Origin: Vibrio gallicus
GTDB taxonomy: Bacteria > Pseudomonadota > Gammaproteobacteria > Enterobacterales > Vibrionaceae
Assembly (NCBI RefSeq): GCF_024346875.1
Contig: NZ_AP024871.1
Span: 1,860,001 to 1,924,000 of the forward strand
DNA length: 64,000 nucleotides
Direction: 5' to 3'
Positions within the stretch are counted from its first letter, which is position 1. Each line of letters starts with the position of its first letter. Under the pieces are notes generated by a model. It had not been told where the DNA came from. It searched no databases and saw only the letters and a program-made list of their open reading frames with translations. Below, piece by piece: positions 1-10,594 of the stretch. The translations under genes were made by a program, and so were the position numbers.

Positions 1-13
1 TAAACTGACTGGA

Positions 14-1309
14 TCAACCAGCCACAACAAATTTTAGGATAAAGACAGCAGACATTATCCATACACTCAATGAAACCTCACGTCCTTTACCACTTAGCAG
101 TTTAATTGCTGCATAAGAGATAAAGCCCAATGAGATACCCTCAGCGATAGAGAAGGTTAGAGGCATCAATAAGCAAGTTACTACTACAGGCGCTGCCTCA
201 GTAATATCTCCCCAATTAATGTTCACCAAACCAGAAAGCATAAGGATTGCTACATAGAATAGCGCACCTGCTGTCGCATATGCCGGAATCATACCCGCTA
301 ATGGAGAAAACAGCAAAGCCAGTACGAACAAAACACCAACCGTTACTGCGGTTAAACCTGTACGACCACCCGCTGCAACGCCTGCTGTTGATTCAACATA
401 AGAGGTTGTATTTGAAGTACCTAGCAAAGCACCAATAGAGGTTGCAGTTGAGTCAGCTAGCAGTGCTTTATTTAGGCGTGGTAATTTTCCATCTTCTTTA
501 ATTAGGTTAGCTTTGCTTGCAACACCGACTAGAGTTCCAGCGGTATCAAACAAGTCAACAAACAGGAATGCAAACACGATAGAAATCATGCCAACTTCAA
601 AAAGACCAGAGAAATCAAGCTGTAGGAATGTAGGGGCAATACTCGGCGGCATAGCCATAATGCCGTGATACTGCACATCACCAAAGATAATACCTAGGAT
701 AGTGACCACTAAAATAGCAATCATCACCGCGCCACGAATACCGCGCTGTACTAAAGCAATGGTAATGAAAAAGCCTAGAGCTGCCAACACCGCGTGCAGT
801 GACGTTACATCCCCTAGAGAAACAAACGTAGCCGGATTTGCAACAACGATGCCTGCATTTTTTAAACCAATAAAGGCTAAGAAAAGGCCAATACCGGCTG
901 AAATACCAGTACGTAAGGACATTGGAATTGAATTGATGATCCACTCACGAATGCGAAGTAGGCTCAACAGGATAAATAATACACCTGAAACAAATACAGC
1001 GGCTAACGCTACCTGCCACGTATGACCCATGCCCAAAACTACTGCATAGGTAAAGAAGGCATTTAAGCCCATACCTGGAGCCTGTGCAATCGGGTAGTTA
1101 GCGTAGAAACCCATGACGAAACAGCCTATTGCAGCCGCCAGACATGTCGCGACAAATACCGCACCGTGATCCATTCCAGCGTCAGCCAGCATTGCTGGAT
1201 TCACAAAGATGATATAAGCCATTGTCAGGAAGGTGGTCATTCCGGCAATGATTTCAGTGCGCACATTGGTACCGTGCTCACTCAGTTTAAATAGCCTCTC
1301 CAGCATCAT
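14..1309 (-). CDS. NCS2/AzgA-family purine (guanine/hypoxanthine/adenine) permease
   Basis: This is a 431-residue polytopic inner-membrane protein with about 12 or more hydrophobic segments. It carries the AzgA-type signature QAPGMGLNAFF near residue 75, the segment DLFDTAGTLVGVA near 250 and GTSNTTSYVESTAG near 295. E. coli relatives (AdeP, AdeQ, GhxP, GhxQ) are proton-coupled importers of adenine, guanine or hypoxanthine; which base this one prefers cannot be read from the sequence. Two consecutive ATG codons could start it, and an AGGA lies just upstream. A PurR-like box sits 22 bp upstream of the start, which fits repression by purines. The gene is complete and appears to be monocistronic. 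Confidence 0.9.
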   Translation of the reverse strand: MMLERLFKLSEHGTNVRTEIIAGMTTFLTMAYIIFVNPAMLADAGMDHGAVFVATCLAAAIGCFVMGFYANYPIAQAPGMGLNAFFTYAVVLGMGHTWQVALAAVFVSGVLFILLSLLRIREWIINSIPMSLRTGISAGIGLFLAFIGLKNAGIVVANPATFVSLGDVTSLHAVLAALGFFITIALVQRGIRGAVMIAILVVTILGIIFGDVQYHGIMAMPPSIAPTFLQLDFSGLFEVGMISIVFAFLFVDLFDTAGTLVGVASKANLIKEDGKLPRLNKALLADSTATSIGALLGTSNTTSYVESTAGVAAGGRTGLTAVTVGVLFVLALLFSPLAGMIPAYATAGALFYVAILMLSGLVNINWGDITEAAPVVVTCLLMPLTFSIAEGISLGFISYAAIKLLSGKGREVSLSVWIMSAVFILKFVVAG

Positions 1310-1330
1310 TAAATTCCTAAAAAAGTATAA

Positions 1331-1346
1331 AAGTAAACGTTTGCGT
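1331..1346. promoter_or_regulatory. PurR-like operator upstream of the purine permease
   Basis: The 16-mer AAGTAAACGTTTGCGT matches the E. coli PurR palindrome ACGCAAACGTTTGCGT at 14 of 16 positions. It lies just upstream of a purine transporter gene, as expected for a PurR target. Similar boxes occur upstream of purL and guaB in this window. Confidence 0.75.
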
Positions 1347-1670
1347 ATATGAATTGAGCAGAATTATAAAGAGAACAATAACGAAATACCATACTGTAGC
1401 GTCCATTTATCAGCATATTCATCTAGACTACTACCATATAACCTCTCACAATCTATATTTAAGCCATTGTTTTAAATTAATATAAATCAAAAAAGGCGTT
1501 ATTAATCTAATGTGTTTTTTTTATACTTTGTTATAAAGTTACAATCGGAAAAGCGCTCTTTTATTTATCTATAGTTATTAATTCAAGCACTTTAAATCAA
1601 ATCCCTATCTAAACCCGTTCATTACTGACTCAGCACTAGTTATATACCTTGAAATCCCTGAATTTTAGGC

Positions 1671-1700
1671 AAAAAAAAGCCGCTCCATACAGGTGCGGCC
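1671..1700 (-). terminator. Rho-independent terminator on the minus strand inside a long gene-free stretch
   Basis: Read on the minus strand, a GC-rich stem (GCCGCACC pairing with GGAGCGGC, one mismatch) is followed by eight T. No minus-strand gene that would need this terminator is visible between here and pepD, so it may end a small RNA. Confidence 0.6.
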
Positions 1701-2301
1701 ACAAAATAAGTAATAAATTTCCAAACATAAGAGGGGGTGAACCTAGGTTCAATCACATGCTTTATGATTCGATAAACGAAACCATCAATTTGAATGATAA
1801 CTAATAGCTCAACAAATGGGCCATATAATCATGATTCAAACCTTTAACATAAGTTATTCACAACAACTTATGCATAAAATAAGCATTAATACAAAAAACG
1901 TTATGTACTATTAGGGGGAGTGCATACGTCTTTTGTATTTGATGGTAAGATAATACCTTTACTGTAATTTAATTACAAGTATTTTTATTGATCATTGCTT
2001 TCTACGGCATGATTATCACCTGGGTTGGTAATTTATTTTCAATGTCGAAATAAATAACCGAACCAAAAAACGTTCAATAAACAACCAACCCCAACTAAAA
2101 ACCGTGAACTTAGTGCCTGAGAGCAGCCACAAATATGGCGAATCATCGCCCAAAAACGTCATAGTTAATAGATTCACCCACTAATGGAATCTCAATCACT
2201 GTGAAATGCTACTTAGCGGTGCTATTCTGCCTGCAACTTGATTTAGGCACAGTTCTAACAAGGCATTAATATCTTTTCCTGCGAGCATGAAGGAGTATCG
2301 C

Positions 2302-3774
2302 ATGTCTCAATTTTTGACTGAAATTACTCGCCAAACTAATAATCCAATTTGGCCTTTATTCGACAAAATTTGCTCTATCCCACATCCCTCTAAACACGAA
2401 CAAGCATTAGCTGATTACATTACAAACTGGGCGCAATCACAAAACCTAGCTGTAAAGGTTGATGAAGTTGGTAACCTGATCATTAAAAAGCCTGCCACAC
2501 CAGGTATGGAAGATCGTAAAGGAGTAGTTCTACAGGCTCACGTAGATATGGTTCCTCAAAAAAATGAAGATACCGAGCATGACTTTACTACCGACCCAAT
2601 TAAACCTTATATCGATGGTGAATGGGTAACCGCAACCGGGACGACTCTTGGTGCTGACAATGGCATTGGTATGGCATCATGTTTGGCAGTACTTGCCTCA
2701 ACTGACATTGAGCACGGCCCATTAGAAGTGCTACTAACCATAGATGAAGAAGCCGGTATGACTGGTGCTTTCGGTCTCAAGCAAGGGCTTCTTGATGGCG
2801 ACATCCTACTCAACACCGACTCAGAGCAAGAAGGTGAAGTGTATATGGGATGTGCCGGTGGTATCGATGCCGGCTTTAATTTCAGCATTGAGCGCGAAAT
2901 AGCAGCCAGTGAAAATACCACTAAAAAGCTTATTATTAAGGGCTTGAAAGGCGGTCACTCCGGTTGTGATATTCACACCGGTCGTGGCAATGCCAATAAA
3001 CTGCTGGCGCGCTTTTTAGCCGGACACGCACAACAGCTTGATATCCAATTAATTGAAATCCGTGGTGGTAGCTTGCGTAACGCTATCCCTCGTGAAGCCT
3101 TTGCTAGCGTGTCATTGCCCCAAGAAAATGTAGCTAAGCTTGAGCTCCTATTTACTCAATACACGGATATACTAAAAGCCGAGCTCGGTAGTGTTGAAAC
3201 CGACCTTGTTAGCTTTATCGAAGATAGCCAAGACGATAGCCAAGTATTTAGCAAGGCGTCACAACAAAGATTGATCGCTGCTTTAAATGCTTGTCCAAAT
3301 GGTGTCATTCGTATGAGTGATGACATCCAAGGCGTTGTAGAGACCTCGCTAAACCTTGGTGTGATTACAACCGAACAAAACAGTGTGCGTGCATTATGCT
3401 TGATTCGCTCTCTAATTGATTCTGGTCGTTCACAAGTAGAGAGCATGCTAAGTTCTGTTGCCACACTTGCTGGTGCCAAGATTAGCTTCTCTGGTGCGTA
3501 TCCAGGCTGGAAGCCGGATGCAGACTCAGAAATAATGGGGGTATTCCGTGATATGTACCAAGGCATCTATGGTCACAAACCAAATATCATGGTAATTCAT
3601 GCCGGTCTTGAGTGTGGCCTATTTAAAGAACCTTATCCAAACATGGATATGGTGTCATTTGGCCCAACGATTAAATTCCCCCACTCACCTGATGAGAAGG
3701 TAAAGATCGATACCGTTGATCTATTCTGGGAACAAATGGTTGCGCTATTAAAGCACATCCCTAAAAAAGCGTAA
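2302..3774 (+). CDS. pepD: Aminoacyl-histidine dipeptidase (peptidase D, M20C)
   Basis: This 490-residue cytosolic metallodipeptidase hydrolyses Xaa-His and other dipeptides. The protein follows E. coli PepD along its whole length. Metal-ligand motifs are visible: QAHVDMVPQ near residue 80, LGADNGIGMA near 117, DEEAGMTGAFGL near 147, LNTDSEQEGE near 170 and FPHSPDEKV near 460. I placed the start at 2302 rather than at the in-frame ATG 15 bp upstream, because AAGGAG at 2290-2295 sits at ideal spacing before 2302 and the resulting N-terminus (MSQFLTEI) matches the family. A strong terminator follows. Confidence 0.95.
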   Translation: MSQFLTEITRQTNNPIWPLFDKICSIPHPSKHEQALADYITNWAQSQNLAVKVDEVGNLIIKKPATPGMEDRKGVVLQAHVDMVPQKNEDTEHDFTTDPIKPYIDGEWVTATGTTLGADNGIGMASCLAVLASTDIEHGPLEVLLTIDEEAGMTGAFGLKQGLLDGDILLNTDSEQEGEVYMGCAGGIDAGFNFSIEREIAASENTTKKLIIKGLKGGHSGCDIHTGRGNANKLLARFLAGHAQQLDIQLIEIRGGSLRNAIPREAFASVSLPQENVAKLELLFTQYTDILKAELGSVETDLVSFIEDSQDDSQVFSKASQQRLIAALNACPNGVIRMSDDIQGVVETSLNLGVITTEQNSVRALCLIRSLIDSGRSQVESMLSSVATLAGAKISFSGAYPGWKPDADSEIMGVFRDMYQGIYGHKPNIMVIHAGLECGLFKEPYPNMDMVSFGPTIKFPHSPDEKVKIDTVDLFWEQMVALLKHIPKKA

Positions 3775-3789
3775 CAGCCCTTAAGATCA

Positions 3790-3821
3790 AAAATGCCGAG
3801 CATGAATGCTCGGCATTTTTA
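3790..3821. terminator. Bidirectional terminator between pepD and the DUF3332 gene
   Basis: A perfect stem (AATGCCGAGCAT / ATGCTCGGCATT) has A-rich sequence on the left and T-rich sequence on the right, so it can end transcripts arriving from both convergent genes. Confidence 0.85.
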
Positions 3822-3834
3822 TACAATAAACAAT

Positions 3835-4371
3835 TTAAACTTGAGTGTTTTTCATCGCTTCTAGTTGAGTAATAGTCGTTTGAGACATCAACTCACCGTT
3901 GTAGTAATAAGAAACATTTTCACCATCACGAATACCAGTGACAATCGCTTTCTCACCCGTATTATAAGTAATATTCATCTGGATTGTATTTTGGTCAATC
4001 GCCTCAAAAGAGCTCTTTTGTACCTCACGCATGCTAATCGGTTCAACCGGTGCATCGTGCAATGATGGATCGATAGATTCGTTAATATTCATCATTGTTT
4101 TGGTTTTAGTATCAAAGATATGCGGCTTACCATTGAGGGGGTTTTTACCAGTCCAGAACTCAAGGGAGTTGAAGATCAGGGTATCTGCTGCCACAGAAAG
4201 TGCATAAACAGGCGCTAGAAGCATGTTCACACCACCACGAGCATAGCGGTTATCAACTACCTCAAGGTTGAACTTCATTACATAACCGGTTACCGCATTA
4301 CTACCAATACAGCCCGATAAAGAAGCTGCTACTACTGCCATGCCTACAGCCTTCATGCAAAACTTTTTCAT
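3835..4371 (-). CDS. DUF3332 family lipoprotein
   Basis: The protein has 178 residues when started at the ATG at 4371. That ATG gives MKKFCMKA followed by a hydrophobic segment and the lipobox LSGC, so it is probably a secreted lipoprotein. The body contains the conserved DUF3332 stretch with GGVNMLLAPVYALSVAADTL and NSLEFWTGKNPL. The function of the family is unknown to me. The start at 4428 is unlikely because it would put 19 extra residues before the signal peptide. AGGGA lies upstream of the chosen start. The gene is convergent with pepD and separated from purL by a terminator. Confidence 0.8.
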   Translation of the reverse strand: MKKFCMKAVGMAVVAASLSGCIGSNAVTGYVMKFNLEVVDNRYARGGVNMLLAPVYALSVAADTLIFNSLEFWTGKNPLNGKPHIFDTKTKTMMNINESIDPSLHDAPVEPISMREVQKSSFEAIDQNTIQMNITYNTGEKAIVTGIRDGENVSYYYNGELMSQTTITQLEAMKNTQV

Positions 4372-4514
4372 TAAATACGTCCCTTTTATAATGTTAAAGA
4401 TATGTTTTACATTATAAAAATAGTACAACTTCCGAATTTTACATTTAATTTTCGGTTTTTTTTACTTTTAAATCAAAGCTATACATTAGTAGCTAGCACT
4501 TACCTTCGCTCACA

Positions 4515-4541
4515 TAAAAAAAGCGCCTCAATAGAGGCGCT
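4515..4541 (-). terminator. purL terminator
   Basis: The stem AGCGCCTC/GAGGCGCT is followed on the minus strand by a run of T, directly after the purL stop codon. Confidence 0.85.
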
Positions 4542-4569
4542 CATAACATATCTCAATTATTTCGCTGGA

Positions 4570-7500
4570 TTATCCAACGTTTTTACGAGCATTGCGGAAC
4601 ATACGCATCCACGCTGAATCTTCACCCCAAGACTCTGGAGCCCAAGAGTTAGCTACGGTTCTAAATACACGCTCAGGGTGAGGCATCATGATAGTCACGC
4701 GGCCATCATTGGTAGTCAGACCTGTAATCGCATTTGGTGAACCGTTCGGGTTATTTGGATACTGTTGCGTTGCATTACCTTGGTTATCCACGTAACGCAC
4801 TGCCACTGTACCAGACGCTTCAATCGCATCTAAGTGAGCGGTATCACGAACCTCAACTCGGCCTTCACCGTGAGATACTGCGATTGGCATACGAGAGCCC
4901 GCCATACCATCAAAGAATACAGAATCTGATTTCTGTACTTCAACTAGGCTAAAGCGAGCCTCAAAGCGCTCAGATTCATTACGAACAAAGCGTGGCCACA
5001 GGTCAGCACCTGGGATTAGCTCTTTCAGGTTCGATAGCATCTGACAACCATTACACACGCCAAGAGAGAACGTCTCTTCACGCTTGAAGAAGCCTTCAAA
5101 CTGGTCACGAGCCTGAGCATTGAATAAAACAGACTTAGCCCAGCCTTCACCAGCACCAAGCACATCACCATAAGAGAAGCCACCACATGCAACTAAGCCT
5201 TGGTATTCATCAAGCACAGTTTGGCCTGTTAAGATATCACTCATGTGGATATCAACCGCATCAAAACCAGCGCGGTCAAACGCCGCCGCCATTTCAACAT
5301 GAGAGTTAACGCCCTGCTCACGCAAGATAGCCATCTTAGGCTTAGCGCCAGTTGCAATATATGGAGCTGCGATATCTTCGTGAGTATCGAAGGTAAGCGC
5401 TACATTTAGACCTGGGTCGCTATTATCTTTCTTGGCTGCAAACTCTTGGTCTGCACAAGCTGGGTTATCACGTAGTGCTTGCATTTTATGGGTTGTCTCA
5501 GCCCAAATAGTACGAAGCTCGGTACGAGAACGCTCAATAATGGCATTGCCGTTAGCAAATATTTCAAAGTTGTCACTTGCTTCAACTGAACCAATAACAT
5601 GTGAGCAAGCTTGTAAACCATTTGCCGAAAGCACGGTTTTAACTGCATCCAAATCAGAGTTCTTAACCTGTACAACGACACCTAACTCTTCGTTAAACAG
5701 CGTCGCTAATACGTCTTCACCTAGCTCTGAAATATCCGCTTTCAGACCACAGTGACCAGCAAACGCCATCTCAGCTAGGGTAACAAATAAGCCACCATCG
5801 CCTTTATCGTGATACGCAACAAGCTTGTCATCACGTACTAGGGTTTGCATTGCATCGAAGAAGCCTTTTAGCTGCTCTGCATTATCAACATCGGCAGGTT
5901 TATCCCCTAGCTGTTTGTATACTTGCGCTAGAGCTGTTGCGCCAAGACGGTTCTTACCATTACCTAGGTCAACCAACACCAGTGAGGTATCACCTTTATC
6001 AGTGCGAAGTTGTGGGGTTACAGTCTTGCGAACATCTTCTACGCGACCAAAGGCAGTAATAACCAATGACAGTGGAGAGGTAACTTCTTTATCTTCACCG
6101 TTCTCATTCCACTTAGTTTTCATAGACATTGAGTCTTTACCAACTGGAATCGTCAAACCAAGCGCAGGACACAGCTCTTCACCCACCGCTTTTACCGCTT
6201 CATATAGACCGGCATCTTCACCTGGGTGACCCGCTGGAGACATCCAGTTTGCAGACAATTTAATGTGCTTGATATCACCGATATCAGTACCTGCGATATT
6301 AGTAAGAGACTCACCTACCGCAAGACGCGCTGAAGCGCCAAAATCAAGAAGAGCAACCGGAGTACGCTCACCCATAGACATTGCTTCACCATGATAGGTG
6401 TCATAACTTGCAGCTGTTACCGCACAGTTTGCCACTGGCACCTGCCATGGACCAACCATTTGATCACGCGCAACCAGACCCGTTACCGAGCGGTCACCGA
6501 TTGTGATAAGGAAGGTTTTTTCTGCAACCGTTGGTAAACGCAATACACGCTCAACGGCATCATTTATCTCAATACCATCACGAGTAATTGCTGGGCTATC
6601 CACCTTCAAGGTCTTAGCATCGCGGTGCATCTTAGGTGTTTTACCCAGCAAGATATCCATTGGCATATCAATTGGGGTATTGTCGAAGTGTGAGTCTTCT
6701 AGGGTTAGATGACGCTCTTCTGTTGCTTCACCTACCACGGCAAAAGGTGCGCGTTCACGCTTACAGATAGCTTCGAATACTTCCATATTCTCTGGCGCGA
6801 CCGCCATTACATAACGCTCTTGAGATTCGTTACACCAGATCTCAAGTGGGCTCATGCTTAATTCATCATTTGGTACGTTACGTAGTTGGAATTTACCACC
6901 ACGCTCACCATCGTCAACCAGCTCAGGAAGTGCATTCGAGATACCACCAGCACCCACATCGTGGATGAACGCGATTGGGTTTTGCTCACCTAGCTGCCAA
7001 CAACGGTCGATAACTTCCTGACAACGACGCTCCATTTCTGGGTTTTCACGCTGTACAGAAGCAAAGTCTAGATCTTCAGCTGATTGACCAGAAGCCATAG
7101 AAGAGGCTGCGCCGCCGCCAAGACCGATGTTCATAGCAGGACCACCGAGAACAATCAGCTTAGCACCGACTGGGATCTCTTTTTTCTGTACGTGCTCATC
7201 ACGAATATTACCCATACCACCAGCGATCATGATCGGCTTGTGGTAGCCACGGATCTCTTCACCAGCATGTGAGGTTACTTTCTCTTCATAAGTACGGAAG
7301 TAACCAAGTAGGTTCGGGCGACCAAATTCGTTGTTAAATGCCGCGCCACCTAGTGGGCCTTCAAGCATAATATCAAGGGCATTTACAATGCGACCAGGCT
7401 TACCAAAGTCGGTTTCCCAAGGCTGTTCAAAGCCAGGGATACGCAAGTTAGAAGTGGTGAAACCCACTAGACCCGCTTTAGGTTTACCACCGATACCAGT

Positions 7501-8463
7501 TGCGCCTTCATCGCGAATCTCACCACCAGAGCCAGTAGAAGCGCCCGGCCATGGAGAGATAGCCGTTGGGTGGTTATGCGTCTCAACCTTCATCAGGATG
7601 TGCGCTTGTTCGTTATGATAGTTATATTGACGAGAATCTGGGTCTGGGAAGAAGCGTCCCACAGTAGAACCACTCATTACTGCCGCGTTATCTTTATAAG
7701 CAGATAAAACGTGATCAGGGGTGGTTTCCATGGTGTTTTTAATCATTTTGAACAAAGATTTTTCTTGTTCAACACCATCAATAGTCCAGCCTGCATTAAA
7801 GATCTTATGGCGACAATGCTCAGAGTTCGCCTGAGCAAACATCATCAATTCGATATCGTTTGGGTTGCGGCCAAGCTTGGTAAAGCTTTCAGCTAGGTAG
7901 CTAATCTCGTCTTCAGCCAATGCAAGGCCAAGGGAGATGTTTGCTTCGTCTAAGGCCTCACGACCACCCGTTAGAACATCAACCACGGTATGCGGTGCTG
8001 GCTCAGAGATAGTAAATAGTGCGCTTGCATCTTCAAACTCAACAAAAACCGCTTCCATCATGCGGTCATGGATAAGTACCTTAATGGCATCTACCTGATC
8101 AGCATTCAGCTCGGCTTGAGATTCAATGTAGTAAGCAGTACCGCGCTCTAAGCGCTTAATTTTTTCTAACCCACAGTTATTCGCAATATCAGTAGATTTT
8201 GAAGACCAAGGTGAAATCGTACCTGGGCGAGGTGTAACTAAAAGTAGAAGACCTTCAGGCTTGTGCTCTTCGATAGTTGGGCCGTAGGTAAGCAGTTTTT
8301 CAAGCTTAGCTAGTTCTTGGTCATCGAGCTCTGAGTTTAAATCTGCAAAATGCATAAACTCAGCGTAAATGCCTGTCACTGGAAGCCCTTGCTCACGGCA
8401 AAGTTCTAGAAGTTTTTGAACACGAAACTCAGAAAGAGCTGGGGAGCCACGCAAAATTCTCAT
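4570..8463 (-). CDS. purL: Phosphoribosylformylglycinamidine (FGAM) synthase
   Basis: This is the large, single-chain PurL (1297 residues) of gammaproteobacteria. It converts FGAR, ATP and glutamine into FGAM, the fourth step of purine synthesis. The N-terminal FGAR-AT domain is followed by two AIRS-like synthetase halves ([17 protein letters not shown] near 290, [10 protein letters not shown] near 505). The C-terminal glutamine amidotransferase has the nucleophile in [10 protein letters not shown] near 1135 and the His/Glu pair in MPHPERVF near 1260. Length and domains are normal. It is divergent from mltF, and a PurR-like box lies 144 bp upstream. Confidence 0.98.
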   Translation of the reverse strand: MRILRGSPALSEFRVQKLLELCREQGLPVTGIYAEFMHFADLNSELDDQELAKLEKLLTYGPTIEEHKPEGLLLLVTPRPGTISPWSSKSTDIANNCGLEKIKRLERGTAYYIESQAELNADQVDAIKVLIHDRMMEAVFVEFEDASALFTISEPAPHTVVDVLTGGREALDEANISLGLALAEDEISYLAESFTKLGRNPNDIELMMFAQANSEHCRHKIFNAGWTIDGVEQEKSLFKMIKNTMETTPDHVLSAYKDNAAVMSGSTVGRFFPDPDSRQYNYHNEQAHILMKVETHNHPTAISPWPGASTGSGGEIRDEGATGIGGKPKAGLVGFTTSNLRIPGFEQPWETDFGKPGRIVNALDIMLEGPLGGAAFNNEFGRPNLLGYFRTYEEKVTSHAGEEIRGYHKPIMIAGGMGNIRDEHVQKKEIPVGAKLIVLGGPAMNIGLGGGAASSMASGQSAEDLDFASVQRENPEMERRCQEVIDRCWQLGEQNPIAFIHDVGAGGISNALPELVDDGERGGKFQLRNVPNDELSMSPLEIWCNESQERYVMAVAPENMEVFEAICKRERAPFAVVGEATEERHLTLEDSHFDNTPIDMPMDILLGKTPKMHRDAKTLKVDSPAITRDGIEINDAVERVLRLPTVAEKTFLITIGDRSVTGLVARDQMVGPWQVPVANCAVTAASYDTYHGEAMSMGERTPVALLDFGASARLAVGESLTNIAGTDIGDIKHIKLSANWMSPAGHPGEDAGLYEAVKAVGEELCPALGLTIPVGKDSMSMKTKWNENGEDKEVTSPLSLVITAFGRVEDVRKTVTPQLRTDKGDTSLVLVDLGNGKNRLGATALAQVYKQLGDKPADVDNAEQLKGFFDAMQTLVRDDKLVAYHDKGDGGLFVTLAEMAFAGHCGLKADISELGEDVLATLFNEELGVVVQVKNSDLDAVKTVLSANGLQACSHVIGSVEASDNFEIFANGNAIIERSRTELRTIWAETTHKMQALRDNPACADQEFAAKKDNSDPGLNVALTFDTHEDIAAPYIATGAKPKMAILREQGVNSHVEMAAAFDRAGFDAVDIHMSDILTGQTVLDEYQGLVACGGFSYGDVLGAGEGWAKSVLFNAQARDQFEGFFKREETFSLGVCNGCQMLSNLKELIPGADLWPRFVRNESERFEARFSLVEVQKSDSVFFDGMAGSRMPIAVSHGEGRVEVRDTAHLDAIEASGTVAVRYVDNQGNATQQYPNNPNGSPNAITGLTTNDGRVTIMMPHPERVFRTVANSWAPESWGEDSAWMRMFRNARKNVG

Positions 8464-8606
8464 GTGCTTAGGTCTCTTAAATGATGGATTAAAAGTAATA
8501 TTCCAATATATTCAGTTGGTTAAACGTAAACCACTAAAGCTATTGCAGCATTACCTTTTAATTTTTCGCGTATTATAGAGCAAATTGTTTTGTGAAGTAA
8601 CACAAA

Positions 8607-8622
8607 AAGCAACCGTTTGCGC
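8607..8622. promoter_or_regulatory. PurR-like operator upstream of purL
   Basis: AAGCAACCGTTTGCGC fits the degenerate PurR pattern ANGMAANCGWTTNCNT at all but the last base. It lies in the 309-bp purL-mltF divergent interval, where I see no other element. Confidence 0.7.
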
Positions 8623-8772
8623 AAATATTTGCCTCTGACTTTTTTTAACCCACCAATCAACCCTAATTACCTCCCAATAACATCACTGCTATGCTTGTTT
8701 CTCTTTCACCTAGGTACTGCCTTTGATATAAAGGTGAACTTTAAGCTTGTAAGCAGGAGAAGTTCCAACAAC

Positions 8773-10257
8773 ATGCGCACGTCGATGTTCAAAAAGATAC
8801 TGCAATCTTCACTATCACTATTGGTTTTGTTTGCCCTAACTGGCTGCCAATATGAAATAGACTCTAAGAGTGAATTGCAAAAAATAAAAGATCGCGGAGT
8901 GTTGCGAGTTGGTACTCTAAATAACCAGCTTTCATACTATATAGGTCCTGACGGTCCAACAGGGCTGGAGTACGACTTAGCTGTTGAATTTGCAAAAGAG
9001 CTCGGGGTTAAGCTCGAAATAAAGCCGGCCTATCGCCTATCTGAATTGTTCCCTGCCTTAAAGAATGGGGAAATTGATATCATTGCAGCGGGACTAACCC
9101 AAGCACCAAATAGAATAAAAGCGTTTCGCCCAGGGCCTGCCTATTACTACGTAAGTCAGCAGGTTGTCTATAAGAAAGGCACATGGCGCCCAAGAAACCT
9201 ACAACAGCTTATCGATAGTGGTGAAATGCTGACTGTAGTAAAGGGATCTCACTTTGAGCATACCTTAGCTGACCTGTCCAAAACTCACACTAAAATAAAG
9301 TATGAAACAACCGATCGCTACGATATCAATGAACTACTCAAACAGGTATCTGAAGGTAAGCGACTGTTCACTGTCGCCGATTCCATCGAGCTTTCTCTAA
9401 CCCAGCGCATCTATCCAGACCTAGCATTGGCATTTGAGCTTACCGAGGATCAACCCACCTCTTGGTATTTACGACAAACCAGTGATGAGAGCCTTTATGC
9501 CTTGGTGATCGAATTCTTTGGCAATATCCAACAAAATGGCGAACTGCATCTACTCGAAGAAAAATACCTAGGACACATCCAAGATTTTGACTATGTCGAT
9601 ACCCGCGCCTTTGTGCGTTCATTAGACAGTAAACTTCCAAAATGGGAGCAGCTGTTTAAGAAACACTCTGAAGAGTTCGATTGGCGTTTGGTTGCAGCGC
9701 TGGCATATCAAGAATCTCACTGGAATCCCTATGCTAAATCCCCAACGGGTGTGCGCGGCATGATGATGTTGACACTCCCTACCGCAGAAAGTGTCGGCGT
9801 GACTAATCGACTCGACCCTGAACAGTCGATTCGAGGGGGCGTTGCCTATCTTAGAAAAATCGTCAAACGCATCCCAGACACGATTACCGAGCATGAGAAA
9901 ATCTGGTTTGCACTTGCCTCATACAATGTGGGTTATGGGCATGTAATGGATGCAAGGCGCATCGCTAAAGCACAAGGTGCTAACCCCAATCTATGGAGTG
10001 ATGTAAAAGAGCGTTTACCATTGCTACGTAAAAAAGGGTATTACGAATATACACGCTATGGCTATGCCAGAGGTGATGAGGCACTCAACTACGTTGAGAA
10101 TATCCGTCGCTATTATCAGAGTATTATTGGGCACATTGATAAACGGGACCACAAACAGACACAAACCAGCACTGAAGGATTAAAGGTTATTCAGGCCGTG
10201 AATACGCCTGAATCATCAGCTAATCAGACTGATAGCTCACAAACGAGCACTCCTTAA
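8773..10257 (+). CDS. mltF: Membrane-bound lytic murein transglycosylase F
   Basis: This 494-residue outer-membrane lipoprotein cleaves peptidoglycan glycan strands. I start it at 8773 (MRTSMFKKIL), which leads into the lipobox LTGC; the in-frame ATG at 8617 adds a 52-residue tail without family support. Domains: a periplasmic solute-binding-like domain at about 45-270 (RGVLRVGTLNNQ, LEYDLAVEFAKELG), then a lysozyme-like SLT domain at about 295-440 with the catalytic Glu in ALAYQESHWNP and the motif GVRGMMMLT. The C-terminus is Gln/Thr/Ser-rich. It is divergent from purL, as in E. coli. Confidence 0.95.
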   Translation: MRTSMFKKILQSSLSLLVLFALTGCQYEIDSKSELQKIKDRGVLRVGTLNNQLSYYIGPDGPTGLEYDLAVEFAKELGVKLEIKPAYRLSELFPALKNGEIDIIAAGLTQAPNRIKAFRPGPAYYYVSQQVVYKKGTWRPRNLQQLIDSGEMLTVVKGSHFEHTLADLSKTHTKIKYETTDRYDINELLKQVSEGKRLFTVADSIELSLTQRIYPDLALAFELTEDQPTSWYLRQTSDESLYALVIEFFGNIQQNGELHLLEEKYLGHIQDFDYVDTRAFVRSLDSKLPKWEQLFKKHSEEFDWRLVAALAYQESHWNPYAKSPTGVRGMMMLTLPTAESVGVTNRLDPEQSIRGGVAYLRKIVKRIPDTITEHEKIWFALASYNVGYGHVMDARRIAKAQGANPNLWSDVKERLPLLRKKGYYEYTRYGYARGDEALNYVENIRRYYQSIIGHIDKRDHKQTQTSTEGLKVIQAVNTPESSANQTDSSQTSTP

Positions 10258-10447
10258 ACAATAAAGATGGTAGCGATCACAGTTTAATTTTTAGCTTTAA
10301 TGACGCATATTGAAAATATCACCTCGAGCATATATATAGGTTCATATAACGTTCACAATTATGGTCTATATATAGTTAAGCAATGAAAACAACAACATTG
10401 CCTAACCTCGTAATCATGGAGATATGTCATTGAAACAAAAGAGAAGA

Positions 10448-10594
10448 ATGTCTAAAAAATTAGCACTAAAAGCCGTTGCAGCAAATCGCCGTAAACGCAT
10501 GCTTTCTAATAACAAGAAAAAGATTCTTTGGCGCAATAGAGCTTACGCTGCTACTACAATTGAAAACTCAAGCCAGACATTTAGCTTAGCTTAA
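10448..10594 (+). CDS. Small basic protein of unknown function (48 residues)
   Basis: This short reading frame runs MSKKLALKAVAAN and on, through RRKRMLSNNKKKILWRNRAYAA, to a neutral Ser/Thr tail. It is strongly basic, with about twelve Lys and Arg. AGAGAAG lies just upstream of this ATG. An in-frame ATG at 10424 would add eight residues (MSLKQKRR) and has GGAG only 2 bp away, so the start is uncertain. Its TAA at 10592-10594 overlaps the stop codon of convergent tadA. The charge and the presence of an RBS suggest a real gene, possibly nucleic-acid-binding. I do not recognise the family. Confidence 0.5.
   Translation: MSKKLALKAVAANRRKRMLSNNKKKILWRNRAYAATTIENSSQTFSLA

Larger units (their letters stand above)
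1310..2301. other. Gene-free 992-bp interval between the permease and pepD
   Basis: I see no protein gene of normal size here. The interval holds the PurR-like box, the minus-strand terminator, a perfect 14-bp palindrome TGAACCTAGGTTCA at 1738-1751, inverted repeats CATAAGTT/AACTTATG at 1848-1872, TGTAATT/AATTACA at 1963-1977, and GGGTTGGT/ACCAACCC at 2022-2091. It is AT-rich and could carry the divergent promoters and a small RNA. Confidence 0.5.

Noticed and set aside
1310..1560. Purine riboswitch upstream of the permease
   Set aside because: I could not find the conserved loop motifs of the purine aptamer; a PurR-like box accounts for purine control.
1675..1738. 20-residue hydrophobic frame on the minus strand ending in the terminator
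   Set aside because: It has no ribosome-binding site and its last codons are the terminator stem and T-run, so it is probably accidental.
8617..8772. Extended N-terminus of MltF
   Set aside because: The extra 52 residues have no family match, and the lipoprotein signal begins at the internal ATG at 8773.
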